This document shows, piece after piece, positions 24,431 to 36,954 of a stretch of 64,000 bases of DNA. Origin of the DNA: Apoderus coryli (taxonomy: Eukaryota; Arthropoda; Insecta; Coleoptera; Attelabidae); contig OU452211.1 of the NCBI GenBank assembly GCA_911728435.2, positions 13,188,428 through 13,252,427 of the forward strand, written 5' to 3'. A program made the position numbers and the translations under genes. The stretch's first letter is position 1, and each line of letters opens with the position of its first letter. The notes under the pieces are model-generated. The model did not search any database. It worked only from the letters and a program-made list of their open reading frames with translations, and was not told the origin of the DNA.

Positions 24431-24702
24431 TTTGTACTGAGTGATAGTTCACCCTGTATATGCTTGAAAATCTCAATCCTGCAATTTCATCCTATACATA
24501 GTTCATAATAATATTACTTCTATATCAAAAGAAAGATGAATGATGAGTACAAAAAATATTTGATTGATGATAACCAGAAAGCATACTAACACAAAACAAA
24601 CTGATACATTAATGCATTCACGCTTAATTATTATTATTCAAACATACTGTTACAAATAGATGGTCCTATTCCAGTCATAACCAAAATATAATTTATAAAG
24701 AA
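24431..24702. other. Upstream region of the ionotropic receptor gene
   Basis: AT-rich. The promoter and 5' UTR of the receptor should lie here. The transposon ending at 24430 sits less than 300 bp from the start codon. Confidence 0.4.
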
Positions 24703-27700
24703 ATGTTACTCCTAATAAAAATGATAACGTTTCAAATCATCTTTCAAAACACTCAGGGTGTTTTAAAATTACCGGATATTGGACAAGCATATGAACCATT
24801 CTTCGTCCTATATAACCGAATATATATTGAAAGCAACTTGGAACTCAATCGTATCCAATACATTATGGGTTATACAAACGGCACTTGTGAACTTTCAGCT
24901 ACACAAATTATAAAATACAACCCTCGACCAAGATATCTTCTGACTGGTATCACAAATAATATAAACTACATTGGAACTTCGGATGCAATTAATCAAATAT
25001 TCGTGGAAAGTATCGGTGATTTAGAACGCCAGTTGATAATCTTATTGACGAGTATGGACGTGCGTATTATTGGTTTTTTCAAAATTACCATTTGCGAATG
25101 TTTTAACAACACGAAATTGATGGATTATGCGGTTTCGGTTATAGGACAACATGGTATCACGCATTTCTATTTTAATTATTGCGACAAAAATGGGGTTCAT
25201 ATGATTTTCTATGATTTGCTTTGTGAGAAAACAGTTGACATAAAAGGTAATTATACTTTCTTTATTCGTTTAACCGAGAAATATAATTGTCCAGGGAGTT
25301 TAAATACGAGTATATCTGACTTCGAGAAATAATTATTATGGATTCTTATAAATATCTGTTTAATTACACTGAACCGAAAAGGTACGTGATATTAATAAAA
25401 AAGTGCTTCAAATCAATGAACGTCAACATTAAATTTGAGCCGATGATGGGTGACATTAATACAATGAACGTTCGTACATAAATTCGGTAGCGAATTCTGT
25501 ACGTTGAATTAATAAATAAAGAACATAAATTTATGCTCGCCGGTTATTGATCTTACGAATGATGGACATTAATTTATAACTCCTGTACGTTAAAACGATG
25601 TTACCAGGTTGTTAATGTTACGAACGATGAAGATTAGTTTATGTCTCCAATACGTAAAACCGATGTTAGCTGGTTATTAATGTTACGAACGATAAACATT
25701 AATCTATGACTTTTGTACATTAAACCGATGTCTGAAGGTTATTAATGTTACGAACGAGGAACATGAATCTATGACTTTTGTACGTTAAACCAATGTTAGC
25801 TGATTATTACATTGGGTTATAATAATTGTTTTACGTAATTGTGTTCGCCAGAAATTATTATTACGAAAGATTGAGATTATTGTTCTGTATTCAATCAATA
25901 ATCGCGAGCATATAGGTACATATGTATTATATGTACTGCAAAGTGCAGTATGGTTCAAATATACTAGTACCAATGGTTAGAGAATTTAAAAGCCCAAATA
26001 AGACTCAAAATTATCTTGCTGTACGTCCATTGATTTGATGCACCTGCTTTGTAAATAAATTAAATCATATTTGTACAACACTCGAAATCTAAAGGCTTTA
26101 TTTTTAATTTAGTTCATATTAAATGCTAAACATGTCAGATTCGTCTGTCGTCTGAGGTGAAAAGGGAGAAAAAACTATATTTGGAAACTAAAGTCCGCGG
26201 AAATTCTTCTAAACAAAATTGGAAATTATTACGAGATCTAAACATTTATGCAAGGGAAAATATCACAATACCGTCTTTTATTCATGATTTTTTTTGGCCA
26301 CTTCTACCAACAATCCGGACCCAGGAACGATCAATTTTTACTTAGGTAATAAAATTAGACCTGATATTAACTTTGAATTTACAATGGTGGATCATGGGGA
26401 GATACTTGATGCATTGCTTGGGATTAAGTCAAATGCTGTAGGCAGTGACATGATCAGTATTGATATGCTAGTAGTAGTAGTAGTTGTCCGTTTATAATGC
26501 CCTTTATACAGCATCTATTTAATTACTATATAGAAACGAGGAACTTCCCAACATGTTGGAAAGAAGGTTGTCATTTTGGGAACGGCAGTGTCTGGGCCCA
26601 GGACATTGCGTAGTGCCGCAGGGCATCCAGGAATCATTGCCTTTTTTTATGTATCAGGGTTTTTGTTGTTGTTATTATTATGCAGTTATCTTTAGTATTG
26701 CTAATATGTTAAGCTAGGAGGCTGTGCATCGACTTCGCCTTTTGTGTAACTTTTCTAGGTTCTCAATAAAGTCATTTATTATATTATTATTATTAATCAA
26801 AATAACTGGTTTTTAAGTAAACAGTGTGCGCCTTTAGAATATACTTATAGAACCCATAAGTACGGTTGAATTGCAGATTTTCTTCCTTTAAGGTTTATTA
26901 TATGTTCTTCTATTTCTTGAACTGTTTTAGCACAAAATAAAAAAGATTCTTGAGAGTCTTTTATTGTGTACTTTAAATGGCTTATCTTTCCACTGGCACC
27001 TTTGGAACATAGCTTAGCGGATAGCACTAAATATCCATGAAGAGCCCATAAAATTTCTCCCCTCGTATCGGCGGGTTTTCAACATTACAAAGGAATACCG
27101 CACTGTGTTTTTTTTCGTTTTAAACTGACTTTAGTTTTGTACTTTTCTAAATGGTACTTATATAAAAGGATTACTACTTACCTTATATTTCTACATTTGT
27201 TGTATTATTTGGGAACAAATTTTAAAAATAGATTTAGGAACACACTTCACTTTTCAACTGTATACATTTAACTAAACAAAACAAAAAGGACGCGTAAACA
27301 AAAAGTCTATGAGAATGTCATAATGTCAATGTTTTGAGTATTCAGTCTATGGTCCGGGTGCATTGATTTGCGCGCGTTATTCAGAATTTAATGGTTAGAT
27401 TCGTAAAATTAATGCTTAGCATCCATTGAATCAACGATGATCGTTTATTAGTTTTTATGTTCGCTGTTCATAGGTGTATGATTTACAAATTATTGTGTTA
27501 AAGGCGAAGAGCATAAATTAATAAATTTAAAACATGGAAGCAATAAATAGTGACATTATATTGATGAAAAAAACCATAAATTTTCGATGTCTTGCATTTA
27601 TTGATTAATGTTTCATCGTACATTGTTTCTATGTATGAAATTATTAATTTATGATCAAAATTCAGTGTAACAATGACCAATTCATAATATTAATGTTCAA

Positions 27701-29334
27701 AATATTGATGACAACCATTCATTGGTTTTACTTACAATATTTTTTTCAGTGATAATGAAATTGCTAAATGTTGGTATTTCAAATTATCATTAAGGTCTGT
27801 GTAAAGCTGATGATGGAAAGAAAAACTCCGAAACAAGTTATTTTTTTATTATTTTTGGAAAATAAAGATGGTGGAGAGGATGAATATATGTCCCTTTTGG
27901 AATTTTAATTCCAAATCGTCATTCTGCTGTTTACTGGGTTGGTTGTTAACTTGACCGCAATTAACCTTCACGATCAAGATCCAATCTAAGGGGCGTCGAA
28001 AGAAAATGCTTTCCCAGTGAGATATTTTGTGAGAAATTTGCCGTTCCTATATTTCTACGCTATTTCCAATTCATTTCAAACCAGGACAATCAGCAATAAT
28101 AAAAAACTGGTTTTAATTTTCAGATCTCACCGCAGGGGAAAACTTGTACAATTTACCATACAACTTTGGACTAAAACCAGTACGTGTCGTCGAATTCATA
28201 ACAAACATGAAATCAATCGATAATACTTACGTCATGAAACAAAATTTATTAACTAAAATAATTAAAAAACTTTTAAACAGCACAATTACTTTACAAAAAG
28301 TTCCCAATTATAAAACTGCGAGAGATATGATAAAAACAAATAAAGCAGACATCATACTTCCTGCAGTGTCATGGACAAAGTATTCTAAAGCACTGTATTA
28401 TTCATACCCCCACATGATAAACAATGTAGTAGTTCTAATACCGAATTTTAAACAAAATCACGCACCACGCGCAATGCGTGTGTTTCTAACAAATCCAATA
28501 TACTTTTTGTTGTTTATAATACAAGTAATTCTTATCACCATTATCGAATGGGTGTCATTTAAACTATCAAATTATAAAATAGCATTGTCATTATATAATC
28601 TTTTGTATATTTTTATGAACACACTGCTTGGAGTTCCGTTCAAATATTTTCAAAACCGCAAATCTATATTATCAATGATATGGTTAATGTACATTATAAA
28701 TGTAAATATTTGGTTTCAAAGCCAACTTTTAGAAGAAATATTGAGTTTTGACATCGTTACACCGCTTGAAAATATCTCTGAATTACGCAATTCTACTTTA
28801 AACATTTATTCTTCAACAGAGTTAAAGTCACTTTTGGAAAATTCAAAACTAATTGACGATGAAAAAGTTATTTATCTTGATTTCGTGAATTTGTCAAACC
28901 AGATAATTCTTAATAAAAGCATAAATAACTTGTACATTTTATCTTATTCGTTTATAATGGATATTAAAGAACGCTGTAAACACCATAATATGGTTTTCGA
29001 CTATAAAATACTGCCAGAACCTGTTGTAGCAGCTCTTGGATCATATGCCTTAAAGAAAAGCCTAATATTTGAAAATATTATGAGTTCAAGCATTATCCAA
29101 GCATCTCAGTATGGTTTTAACGTGATGAATAAACACAACCAATATCATGCTAGAATAATTAGATCTGCTAATACAAATGAAAATAATAAGGATACAATAA
29201 TTACTTATGAAAATATTAAAGGCATTCTTTGGGTGATGTTATTTGGTTATCAACTAGCGATCATTGTATTTATTCTTGAAATCGTTCATAAAAAAACTAG
29301 GAACTCCAATAATGTAACAATCAATAGCCCGTAA
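24703..29334 (+). CDS. Divergent ionotropic receptor (IR), chemosensory ligand-gated channel
   Basis: Two exons, 24703-25246 and 28124-29334, join at AAAG|GTAATT and TTTTCAG|AT in phase 1 to give 584 aa. IRs are glutamate-receptor-related cation channels in the dendrites of sensory neurons. Exon 1 encodes the extracellular N-terminus. Exon 2 holds ligand-binding lobe S1 (ADIILPAVSWTKYSKALYYS), membrane segment M1 (about residues 305-326), a pore loop (FMNTLLGVPF, about 345-354), M2 (about 362-384), lobe S2 and M3 (about 548-569). The short N-terminus, low similarity to antennal IRs and large last exon fit divergent, probably gustatory, IRs. The single intron (2877 bp) contains a DNA transposon. 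The hydrophobic start is a weak signal peptide; an upstream exon cannot be excluded. Confidence 0.85.
25480..25810 (+). repeat. About five 65-bp tandem repeats
   Basis: Units of the type GTTATTAATGTTACGAACGA ... TGTACGTTAAACCGATGTTA follow each other with a period of about 65 bp and 75-90% similarity, decaying towards the outer end. The inverted copy is at about 45930-46250. Confidence 0.75.
26130..26800 (+). pseudogene. LINE ORF2 fragment captured in the CACTG element, copy 1
   Basis: Frames contain QNWKLLRDLNIYARENI and VDHGEILDALLGIKSNAVGSD, the linker between endonuclease and reverse transcriptase of LINEs. The 3' end has TTCTCAATAAAGTC and a TTA-type tail at about 26765-26798. The middle (most of the reverse transcriptase) is deleted near 26520-26580, while the second copy at 44558-45600 retains more of it. 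Confidence 0.7.
26845..27066 (-). CDS. Conserved uncharacterised frame in the CACTG element, copy 1
   Basis: About 73 codons on the minus strand, with EILWALHGC, SAKLCSKGASGKISHLKYTI and FCAKTVQEIEEHI, ending in LWVL and a stop. The copy at 44275-44496 keeps the frame with very few changes. The tract looks like the end of a protein (soluble, helical) rather than random AT-rich sequence, but I do not recognise the family. It may be an exon of the element's own protein or a captured host exon. Confidence 0.4.
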   Translation of the reverse strand, partial: TRGEILWALHGYLVLSAKLCSKGASGKISHLKYTIKDSQESFLFCAKTVQEIEEHIINLKGRKSAIQPYLWVL

Positions 29335-29398
29335 TTGTGTGAAAGGATTTAATTGAACACATTTTAGACGGCACTTAATAGTACCTATATTGTGCAAC

Positions 29399-32300
29399 CA
29401 AAGATTAATCTACACAATAGATAGTCAGCCCAATGCATTAAAATCAGAACATCTCTAAGTATGCCAGCCACTACGTGGCGTATACTAGCGTGCACAGCAT
29501 AGAGCAGTATTGTCACAGCCAGAAACCGTTTTGTAGTTTATTAAAATCAGAAACAAAATGCAACGTATAACAATTATTTACATCATTTGCAACAGATATG
29601 CACCGGCAATGCTGTATTGTCAGAGAGAGAAATTGATGAAATTCTGTATTAATCTGGAGGGGATACGCAGGGAGGGTAGAAAAAAAAAACAAGCCAATGT
29701 GGTGTGTGTCGTGCTGTTGCCGATTCGTCGGTAAAAGGAACACACAGGGTGATTTATTACAAGTACAGTATTGAAATAAAAGCCTAATCTCTATGAATTA
29801 AATTTAATATAATAATATTTAATCCATGTCATACATGTTTCAAGACTAGACCAGTCCCATGATCAGTGGCGAACAATCATTAAATGAAAAGCTTTTAGAT
29901 AGAAACATACTTTTGACTCCATTGTAATAATTTGTTGATGTATATAAAAAAATCTAAATATCTAAAAGCTAAAAGCTTTTGATTTAATTATTGCTCGCCA
30001 CTGATTATGGGACTGGTCTAGTCTTGAAACATGTTGTATGGCATGGATTAATGATTATTAGGTATATTAAATTTATATCGTGGGTATTAGACTTTTATAC
30101 CAATACCGAAATCAAGTAGGTATTAATGTACATTATTCTTTGTCAAAATTATAACTCCACTTAAGAATGGACTAGGTACTTTTTCAATTTATTACATATA
30201 TTTTAAATATTTCACGTAGACAATGTGGCAAAGATGTAACAAGATTATAATACCTATAATAAAAAAATTATCAGTGCTACCTATATTATATTAGGTATAC
30301 CTATTATAATAGTCTGTCTCTGTTATTGTGATTTTCATTGTTTTCATAGGTACCTACTGATTTTGTTTTGAAGAGAATTAATATATTAAATTTAATTTAA
30401 TCTTTGATACTACCAAAGATTAATAAGTTAATCTTTGGTTGCGTAGTTATTTTTTTGTGAATATTTTTAGCTCTCCATATCATATATGTATATATGGAGA
30501 CTATTAGTTTCATGAAAAACAATTTTTTTTAATTTCACCGGAAATACTTGTTTTTGGTCATTTTATACATAAATAAGTAGTTTTAAAAAAATGTCTGTCT
30601 GTCTGTATCCACGAAAACGCAAAAACAGCTTAACAGATTTTAACCAAATTTGGTACAAAAATACTATTGGACATGGCAAGGAGCTGATTAGATTTTGGAA
30701 AACATTGAGCGTAGGCAAAGGGTTTAAAAGAGGGTTCAAAAATTAAAAAAAATCATAGTTCTTAAACTTATCCGAAATACTGCATATTTTTTTACGCATT
30801 TAATTGAATATAACCTAAAATATTGAACATAAAATATTAGACCACATTGGCGTTCGAAAATAGTGTAAAATAGGGTAAAAAAGATTTAAAAAAAACGTAT
30901 TTCTTAAAAATAGCAGAAATATTAACTAGTTATTTATAGTTTTGATAGAATATAACCTATAAAATGTGTCATGAATAACTTACTTTCATAGGCGTCCGTA
31001 AATAGTGGAAAAGGGGTCAAAACATAAAAAATATATATTTCCTAATCTTATTCGAAATATAGAATAATTTTTCATAGATGTGATACAATATAAGCTAAAA
31101 AATATTCCATAAAAGAATTGGTTCACATGGGCGTTCGAAAATAGTTTAAAAAAAGGGTCAAAAACGAAAAAAAACTTGTTTCCCAAATATTCCAGAAAAA
31201 TTGGCTAATTATATAAGTATAGCTTTCATATAAGATAACCTAAAAAATGCAGAATAAAATTTTTATTTACATAGGCGTTCGTAAATAGTAAAAAAAGGGG
31301 TAAAATAAAAAAAAAATAAAATGTAAAAAATTTTATATTTAACTAGTTGAATTGGTGTTAAAAATACACGACATAAATTAATGTTCCATAGGCGTCGGTG
31401 AAAATTCTATAAAAGGGTCAGAAAAAATTTGTATCCGTGATAACTCAAAAACCACTTAACGGATCACCTACAACATGCAGCATAACAATGTTGTTTACAT
31501 AGGCGTTCGTAAATAGTAGATAATTGTGTTATTTTATTAGTATAAATATTTTTGAGTAAATTAATTCGGTTATAATCGATGGGTAGAATCTTTGGAGTAA
31601 AATACATTTCACAAAAACCCTGGACCATATTTCTCAATAGATTCAATTTTCATTAAAAACAGATTAAAAATTCTAATTTTTTACATCCTGCATTTCGAAA
31701 CCGTATTTTTTTAAATAATTATTGTCATGCTCGAAATTTCAAACCTTATTTACTTCAGCAACTTGTAAAAAGCACAGCCTTTTTAATATTAATATTTCTT
31801 AAAATCGATATTACGCGATAACGATGACTTTCTATCAATATCACAGAAGGATACATTTATTACGTATATAATTTGTTAGATTTTACATCTCCGAATTGAA
31901 ACACACGCAAAAAATGTGCATAAAAAAGTTAGGGTAGCATTTCACGCCTGTTTGCCCCTTTAATTTACCCGCCTCTGAGATTTATTTTTTCATAATGTTA
32001 ACGACAAGTTGAATCTGCTGTTTGAGTTTGATCCTTAAAACTGAATCAGGTAATAACCGGAAGTCCTATCTATAACGCCAAATTTCGTTAATTTAAATAT
32101 AACTTTTTGATGCATCCTTATATCCGAAATTTAAAATTAAATGATTAAAATAATATTATTTTAGTCATTTAAAATTATTGTCTAAAACATTTAATGAACC
32201 AGCCCTGTATATTTATACTATTATAGTAATTTCTTTTATTTTCGTCCATACACATTAATCTTTGCGTAGATAGGTATACGTATACCATATAATTTTATAA

Positions 32301-32573
32301 TACCCGACAAAAAACACTGCTGCACAGTAGTACATATAGGTATGATACCTATAATAAAAAAACAAACTCCCACCTCGTAGGGGAAAGTATACTCGTCCTT
32401 GTCTAACATTGCCCATATGATTATTTTATTTCAACACAATACATATAACGCCATCTACAATTTCCATGGTTGCATGTTTTTCTAATAGATGTAGCTCGTG
32501 TCGAGACAGTTTCAATTTTTGTTTTATTTCCCATATTTATACGCTGACTATCTATTGTGTAGATTAATCTTTG
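29399..32573. mobile_element. hAT-like non-autonomous DNA transposon, copy 2 (3.2 kb)
   Basis: Same ends as the element at 904-3664. The left 950 bp and the right 1050 bp (31520-32573, like 2657-3664) align closely. In between the two differ: an extra 250 bp at 29925-30180 contains an inverted copy of neighbouring sequence (29960-30050 mirrors 29820-29905), and 30327-31519 replaces 1480-2655, including a partial AGCTCTCC-type foldback. The flanks TGTGCAAC and GACAATGT do not match, so no target duplication is left. It starts 65 bp after the IR stop codon. Confidence 0.7.
30468..31519 (-). mobile_element. Partial AGCTCTCC-type foldback copy
   Basis: It begins TAGCTCTCCATATCATATAT and continues through the CAGA run and the ACGAACGCC-type units in the same order as 6657-8215. 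The right terminal module is missing and the sequence passes directly into the hAT-like element at 31519. Truncated. Confidence 0.7.
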
Positions 32574-33045
32574 ACAATGTACTACATTTTCAAATTATGA
32601 CTGAACATATTATAGTAAAGGCTTGTAAAGACAGTCGTAAAAAAAAAGAAATTGCAGGTTCAAACTCAAATTTATAGGCCACAAGTGTCCTAAAATTACC
32701 ATAATTTTTCACGAATGCGTCGTGTCTATAATTTAACTATTCACAAAATTACATTATTATAACAGCTAATATTTACAGATTAGGTATAGGTATCACTTTT
32801 TGTGTATTATATTAATAAGTGTGCAATTATAGAGGATATAATTATTTATGAGTCGTGTCACTGTGTAATGCTATTATATTTTGAAGTTGTAAGTTACAAA
32901 AAAGTTCATAAATGAGTTGTCATATAATTGGAATATATTATATACAATATTATCATCTTGAATATACGAATTCACTCATACCCCTACTTACATTAGAAAG
33001 AAAAATTGAAAATCAAATTAAACAAATATTTCCGTTAGAAAACTT

Positions 33046-33623
33046 AAAACTTAAAAAAAAAGAGGAATTTTAGACCCTTTAGGTTCAGTAATAAAATGGA
33101 TCACAGGAAACCTGGATCAAAATGATGCTGAACGATATGATAAAGAAATACTAGAACTTCAAGATAATCAAAATAAATTAAAAGAAAATACTCTTTCTCA
33201 AATGACTCTATTACGATAAACAATCAATAAATTTCAAGATATAATTGCAAATATATCTCATAATCAACTATGTTAAAAACAAGAATAGAAAACATTGAAA
33301 AAACTGTTAATGAAGTAGCTCTTATTGAAACCAAAGACTATCAATATTTTCAAACTCACGTTGTGATTAATCAATTGACAATGATACTTCAATTAATATA
33401 TAATATATTTGACGAAATGGAAATCGCTATTTCTTTCGCTAAGTTAAACACGTTACATAACTCTATAATAAACCCTTATGAATTATTAACAGAAATAAAA
33501 AACTTCGAAAAACAACTAAAAAATGATAAATTACGCTTAGAACGGACTATGGAAAATATATTACAATTTGAGAAGATAATATTAAAAGCTATTCGAAAAA
33601 GTTTGTTATCACTTTTATAGAAC
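33046..33623 (+). pseudogene. Errantivirus-like env (F-type fusion protein) remnant, proximal part
   Basis: The translation resembles the fusion subunit of Env proteins of insect errantiviruses (Ty3/Gypsy elements with an env gene), related to baculovirus F proteins. After a basic stretch near 33050 comes a hydrophobic segment with the LDPLGSVIKWITGNLD pattern, then a long coiled-coil-rich region (33270-33620). In-frame stops and frame changes near 33216 and 33270 break it, and a LINE interrupts it at about 33623. No gag, pol or LTR is visible beside it. It is a dead fragment of an old endogenous insect retroelement. Confidence 0.65.
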
Positions 33624-36521
33624 GTTCAGTGTTTAAGAAATAAAATTTTGGATTTTGAAATGGTTCTCAAAGACCAACTATTTGATTGCTTGTGTATAAA
33701 CGAGCACTGGTTGAATGTAAATGAATTTTCTATTACAGGTTGTGGGGATTACAGGGCTGTCGCGGGTTTCTGTAGAACTGCAAAGTATCATGGAGGTGTA
33801 GGAATATACCTAAAAAACAATATTGAGTACCGAGTTCTGAATATCTCCGGAAATTCGGAAGAGGTGAACTGTGAGGCTGCGGGAGTTTTCCTAAAAACCT
33901 TTTCTACCCACATTGTCACTATTTATAGATCGCCAAATGGAGATCTCTGTCGGTTTTTTGAGATTATGGCTAAGATACTGGAGAGTATAAATTTGTCCCA
34001 GAGTCTCATTGTCACGGGAGACTTTAATGTCCATTTTGAAACGGCTGATCCAAGAGCGGCCGACCTGTGTGATTTTTTTCGGGCTTATGGCTTGCATGGC
34101 TCTGTGTCTTTTCCAACTCGAGGTAGTGCGTGTCTGGATAATGTATTCACAAATATAAATGTTAACCCCACAACATTCAAACCTTTTAATTTACATCATC
34201 TGTCCGATCACGATGGCATTTCTTTCACCTTTGAAGGGCGCACTTCCCCGACGGAGCCTGTTGCAAAAATTAGTTACAGACCCATAACTCAATACGGACT
34301 TTTTAACTTGTACAATCGAATCGAGAATATTAATTGGGACTTTATCGATGATAAAAATATAAGCATTGATAGTAGATTTCTAACGTTTACTAATGTCATT
34401 GCAAATACAGCTGAAAGTTGTTTTCCTCTTATCTAAAACAGTCACTGCTGGATCAGCGCTGGGTCGCATAAATTGGTTCAGCGATGATTTGCGCAGGATG
34501 AGAGATCTGCTATGCACCATGCATTTGATTCATAAATCGGATTCTCAGTCTGTATCTAAAGTCGCCTTGAGACACTATAAAAAACAATATCGAGCTGAAC
34601 TTTCTAAGGGCAAAAGAAGGGTTTATGAGGAGTATATTGCATCCGCTATTAATAGGCCTGCTGCTGTGTGGAGACTGGTCAAGGATTGGGAATCAACTCC
34701 AAATCTCGGGACAGCTGAGAACTTGACTGCGCATATTTTAAATGACTACTTTACAACTGCGGCTGATGATATCATAAAACAGCTACCAGCCACATCGGTC
34801 ACTTTTGAGAAATATATGTCTCCCACTAGAGCTGTTGGATTTAGTTTGAGAACGGTAACCTTTAATGAAGTACGTGAAAAACTATCAGGTATGGAAAACA
34901 CAAAAAGCTCGGATTGTTATGAGCTTAATGTTAGGATTATTGGGACTTTAAAGAATCTGCTAGTGGTGCCGCTTACTAAGTTGATAAACCATTGCATTGG
35001 TGACGCTGTATTTCCGGCGGTCTTGAAGGAGGCAAGGGTTATTCCAATCTACAAAAATAAAGGATCGGTTGATGATCCCAGTAACTATCGACCAATATCG
35101 ATCTTGCCAATTTTTTCGAAAATCTTTGAGTCTATTATTAAAAATCAAATAACTGAATATTTTGAAGCAAATAATCTCTTTATGCAAGGTCAATATGGCT
35201 TTCGTAATAAGAGATCTACTATTCTTGCAATTAATAACCTTTTGGAATATGTTTCGGATGGCATTTGAGCGGGGCTGTGACACCTTTGCTTCCTTTTATG
35301 ACCTCACTAAGGCTTTTGACTGTGTCTCACACGAGATACTTCTTCAGAAACTCTCTTACTATAACTTTGATGTTGACAGTGTTGCCTTGGTTGGCTCTTA
35401 TCTCAGCGATCGTTTTCAGCACGTTTTGTATGGGGGACGATACTCGGAGAGACGACGGGTTGGACGGGGGTGCCCCAGGGGTCGGTTTTGGGACCTTTAT
35501 TGTTTTTAATATACGTTAATGATTTATACAAATTTCAAGAAGAATCAAATATAATCGTCTTTGCTGACGACACAACTAGTCTGAATAGATATCGACCAAA
35601 CGACCCTTTAGGGGAGTTCGTTAATGCTGTTGAGACTGACATAGGCAATTGGTTTCTGGCAAATGAACTGAGCTTGAATCAGGCTAAAACTCAGAGCATG
35701 AACTTTACATTGCGTTCTGCGCCTATCGATCTTCAGAGCGATGTTCGCGTGAAGTTCCTTGGGGTTCATCTTGATCCTAAATTAACCTGGGAGAGTCATG
35801 TTCGAGAACTTGGGTGCTCGCTGTCCAGGGTCATATATCTGATCAGAAGGCTTGCGCAGAGTGTTTCAATCGCCAGTCTGTTAACGGTATATCATGGTTA
35901 TTTTGTTTCCCGTATGTCGTATGGTATTTTGAACTGGGGACATAGTTCCCATGCAATGAAAATCTTCAAGCTACAGAGGAGATGTTTACGTACAATGTTG
36001 GGGCTCGGTTGGCGTGACTGCTGTAAAAAGTATTTTGTTGAACATGGCCTACTTACTTTGCCTTCCTTGTACATCTTAAACTGTCTTGGCTACATTCGAA
36101 CAAATGCCTCGCATTTCACTCTACACTCTGATATGCATAATTATGGTACGCGAAATCGCAATGACATATTGCCTGAGTTTCACCGCCTGTTGAGGACTAG
36201 GAAAGGTTCTGACTATTATTGTGTCAAATTTTATAATAAGCTGCCGTCTCACAGAAAGAACCTGGTGAAGTCCAATTTACCAAATGTATTAAATCATTTT
36301 TGATATCTCAAGCTGCTTTTTATACCTTTGAGGACTATTTCAGAAGCGATATTGTAAGATTTTTTTAGATTTTAGTTTGTTTTATGTTGTTGCTATTTTA
36401 ATTTGTTTGTAAGCCTTTCTTTGTTGCTGTAACTTTGATTAATTTTTGTTATTTTTTGACGTACTATACATGTTTTGTAACATAAGATGGTGAATAAATA
36501 TATCTATCTATCTATCTATCT
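33624..36521 (+). mobile_element. LINE (non-LTR retrotransposon), 5'-truncated, inserted in the env remnant
   Basis: An apurinic-type endonuclease domain (33648-34436: CINEHWL, GDFNVH near 34015, SDHDG near 34204) is followed by a reverse transcriptase (34430-36303: NYRPISILP, YDLTKAFDCVSHE, VPQGSVLGPLLF, FADDT near 35552) and the C-terminal HNYGTRNRNDI motif near 36140. Frameshifts near 34430, 35268, 35465 and 36290 disable it. The left end lies just inside the endonuclease domain, so ORF1 and the 5' UTR are missing. The right end is a TATC repeat at about 36494-36521, a short-repeat tail typical of some insect LINEs. Jockey/CR1-like by motif pattern. Confidence 0.85.
36494..36521 (+). repeat. 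TATC microsatellite tail of the LINE
   Basis: About seven TATC units follow AATAAATA and mark the 3' junction with the env remnant. Confidence 0.8.
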
Positions 36522-36880
36522 ATATTAGAAATACCATTAATAGAATTAGAATTGTACCAATATTATCAATTATTTCCTGTACCAATTCCCGATTCCGAAA
36601 AATATTTCCAAATCAACCATGTGAAGTACAATTAATTTCTTATCAAAACAATATTACAAACTGCCAATTACTTCGAATGATATTAAACGACATACACATA
36701 TCCAAAATATCGGAAAATAAGTGGATAATAACAACTCCTTCAGAAGAAATCGCGACAGCTACGTGTAAAAATAAAGTTAACAAAATACCTATTAAAGGAT
36801 CCTATCTATTGTAATCATCTCCTAATTGTGAAGTGAAAATTAACACTATAACATTACAAAGTTATGAAACAAATCAACTA
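36522..36880 (+). pseudogene. Errantivirus-like env remnant, distal part
   Basis: Translation in changing frames continues the env-type protein after the LINE, with a proline-rich LFPVPIPDS stretch and later a cysteine-containing extracellular segment. At least two frameshifts and a stop are visible; the membrane anchor is not recognised. The reading direction matches 33046-33623, which supports one env gene split by the LINE. Confidence 0.6.
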
Positions 36881-36954
36881 AAATACCAAATTGGGCTTGT
36901 TTAACAAAACAAGACTTAAAAAATCCGAGAGTTTGTCTGTCAACCACTATACTT

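Larger units (their letters stand above)
25367..27751 (+). mobile_element. CACTG-ended composite DNA element, copy 1, in the IR intron
   Basis: The ends are CACTGAACCGAAAAGGTACG and ...TTTTTTTCAGTG. The inverted second copy at 43589-46366 proves the borders and shows flanking TA on both sides. CAC-type ends and 2-bp duplications recall the CACTA/CMC group, but no transposase is seen. Inside are subterminal 65-bp tandem repeats (25480-25810), a captured LINE fragment (26130-26800) and a conserved minus-strand frame (27066-26845). The element lies fully inside the intron, leaving both splice sites untouched. Confidence 0.75.

Noticed and set aside
25480..25810. CRISPR-like regular repeats
   Set aside because: The units are contiguous, without unique spacers, in an insect transposon.
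30413..30440. Solo hAT-like end pair (CCAAAGATTAATAAGTTAATCTTTGG)
   Set aside because: Too short to be an element; at most a relic of terminal repeats or a chance palindrome.
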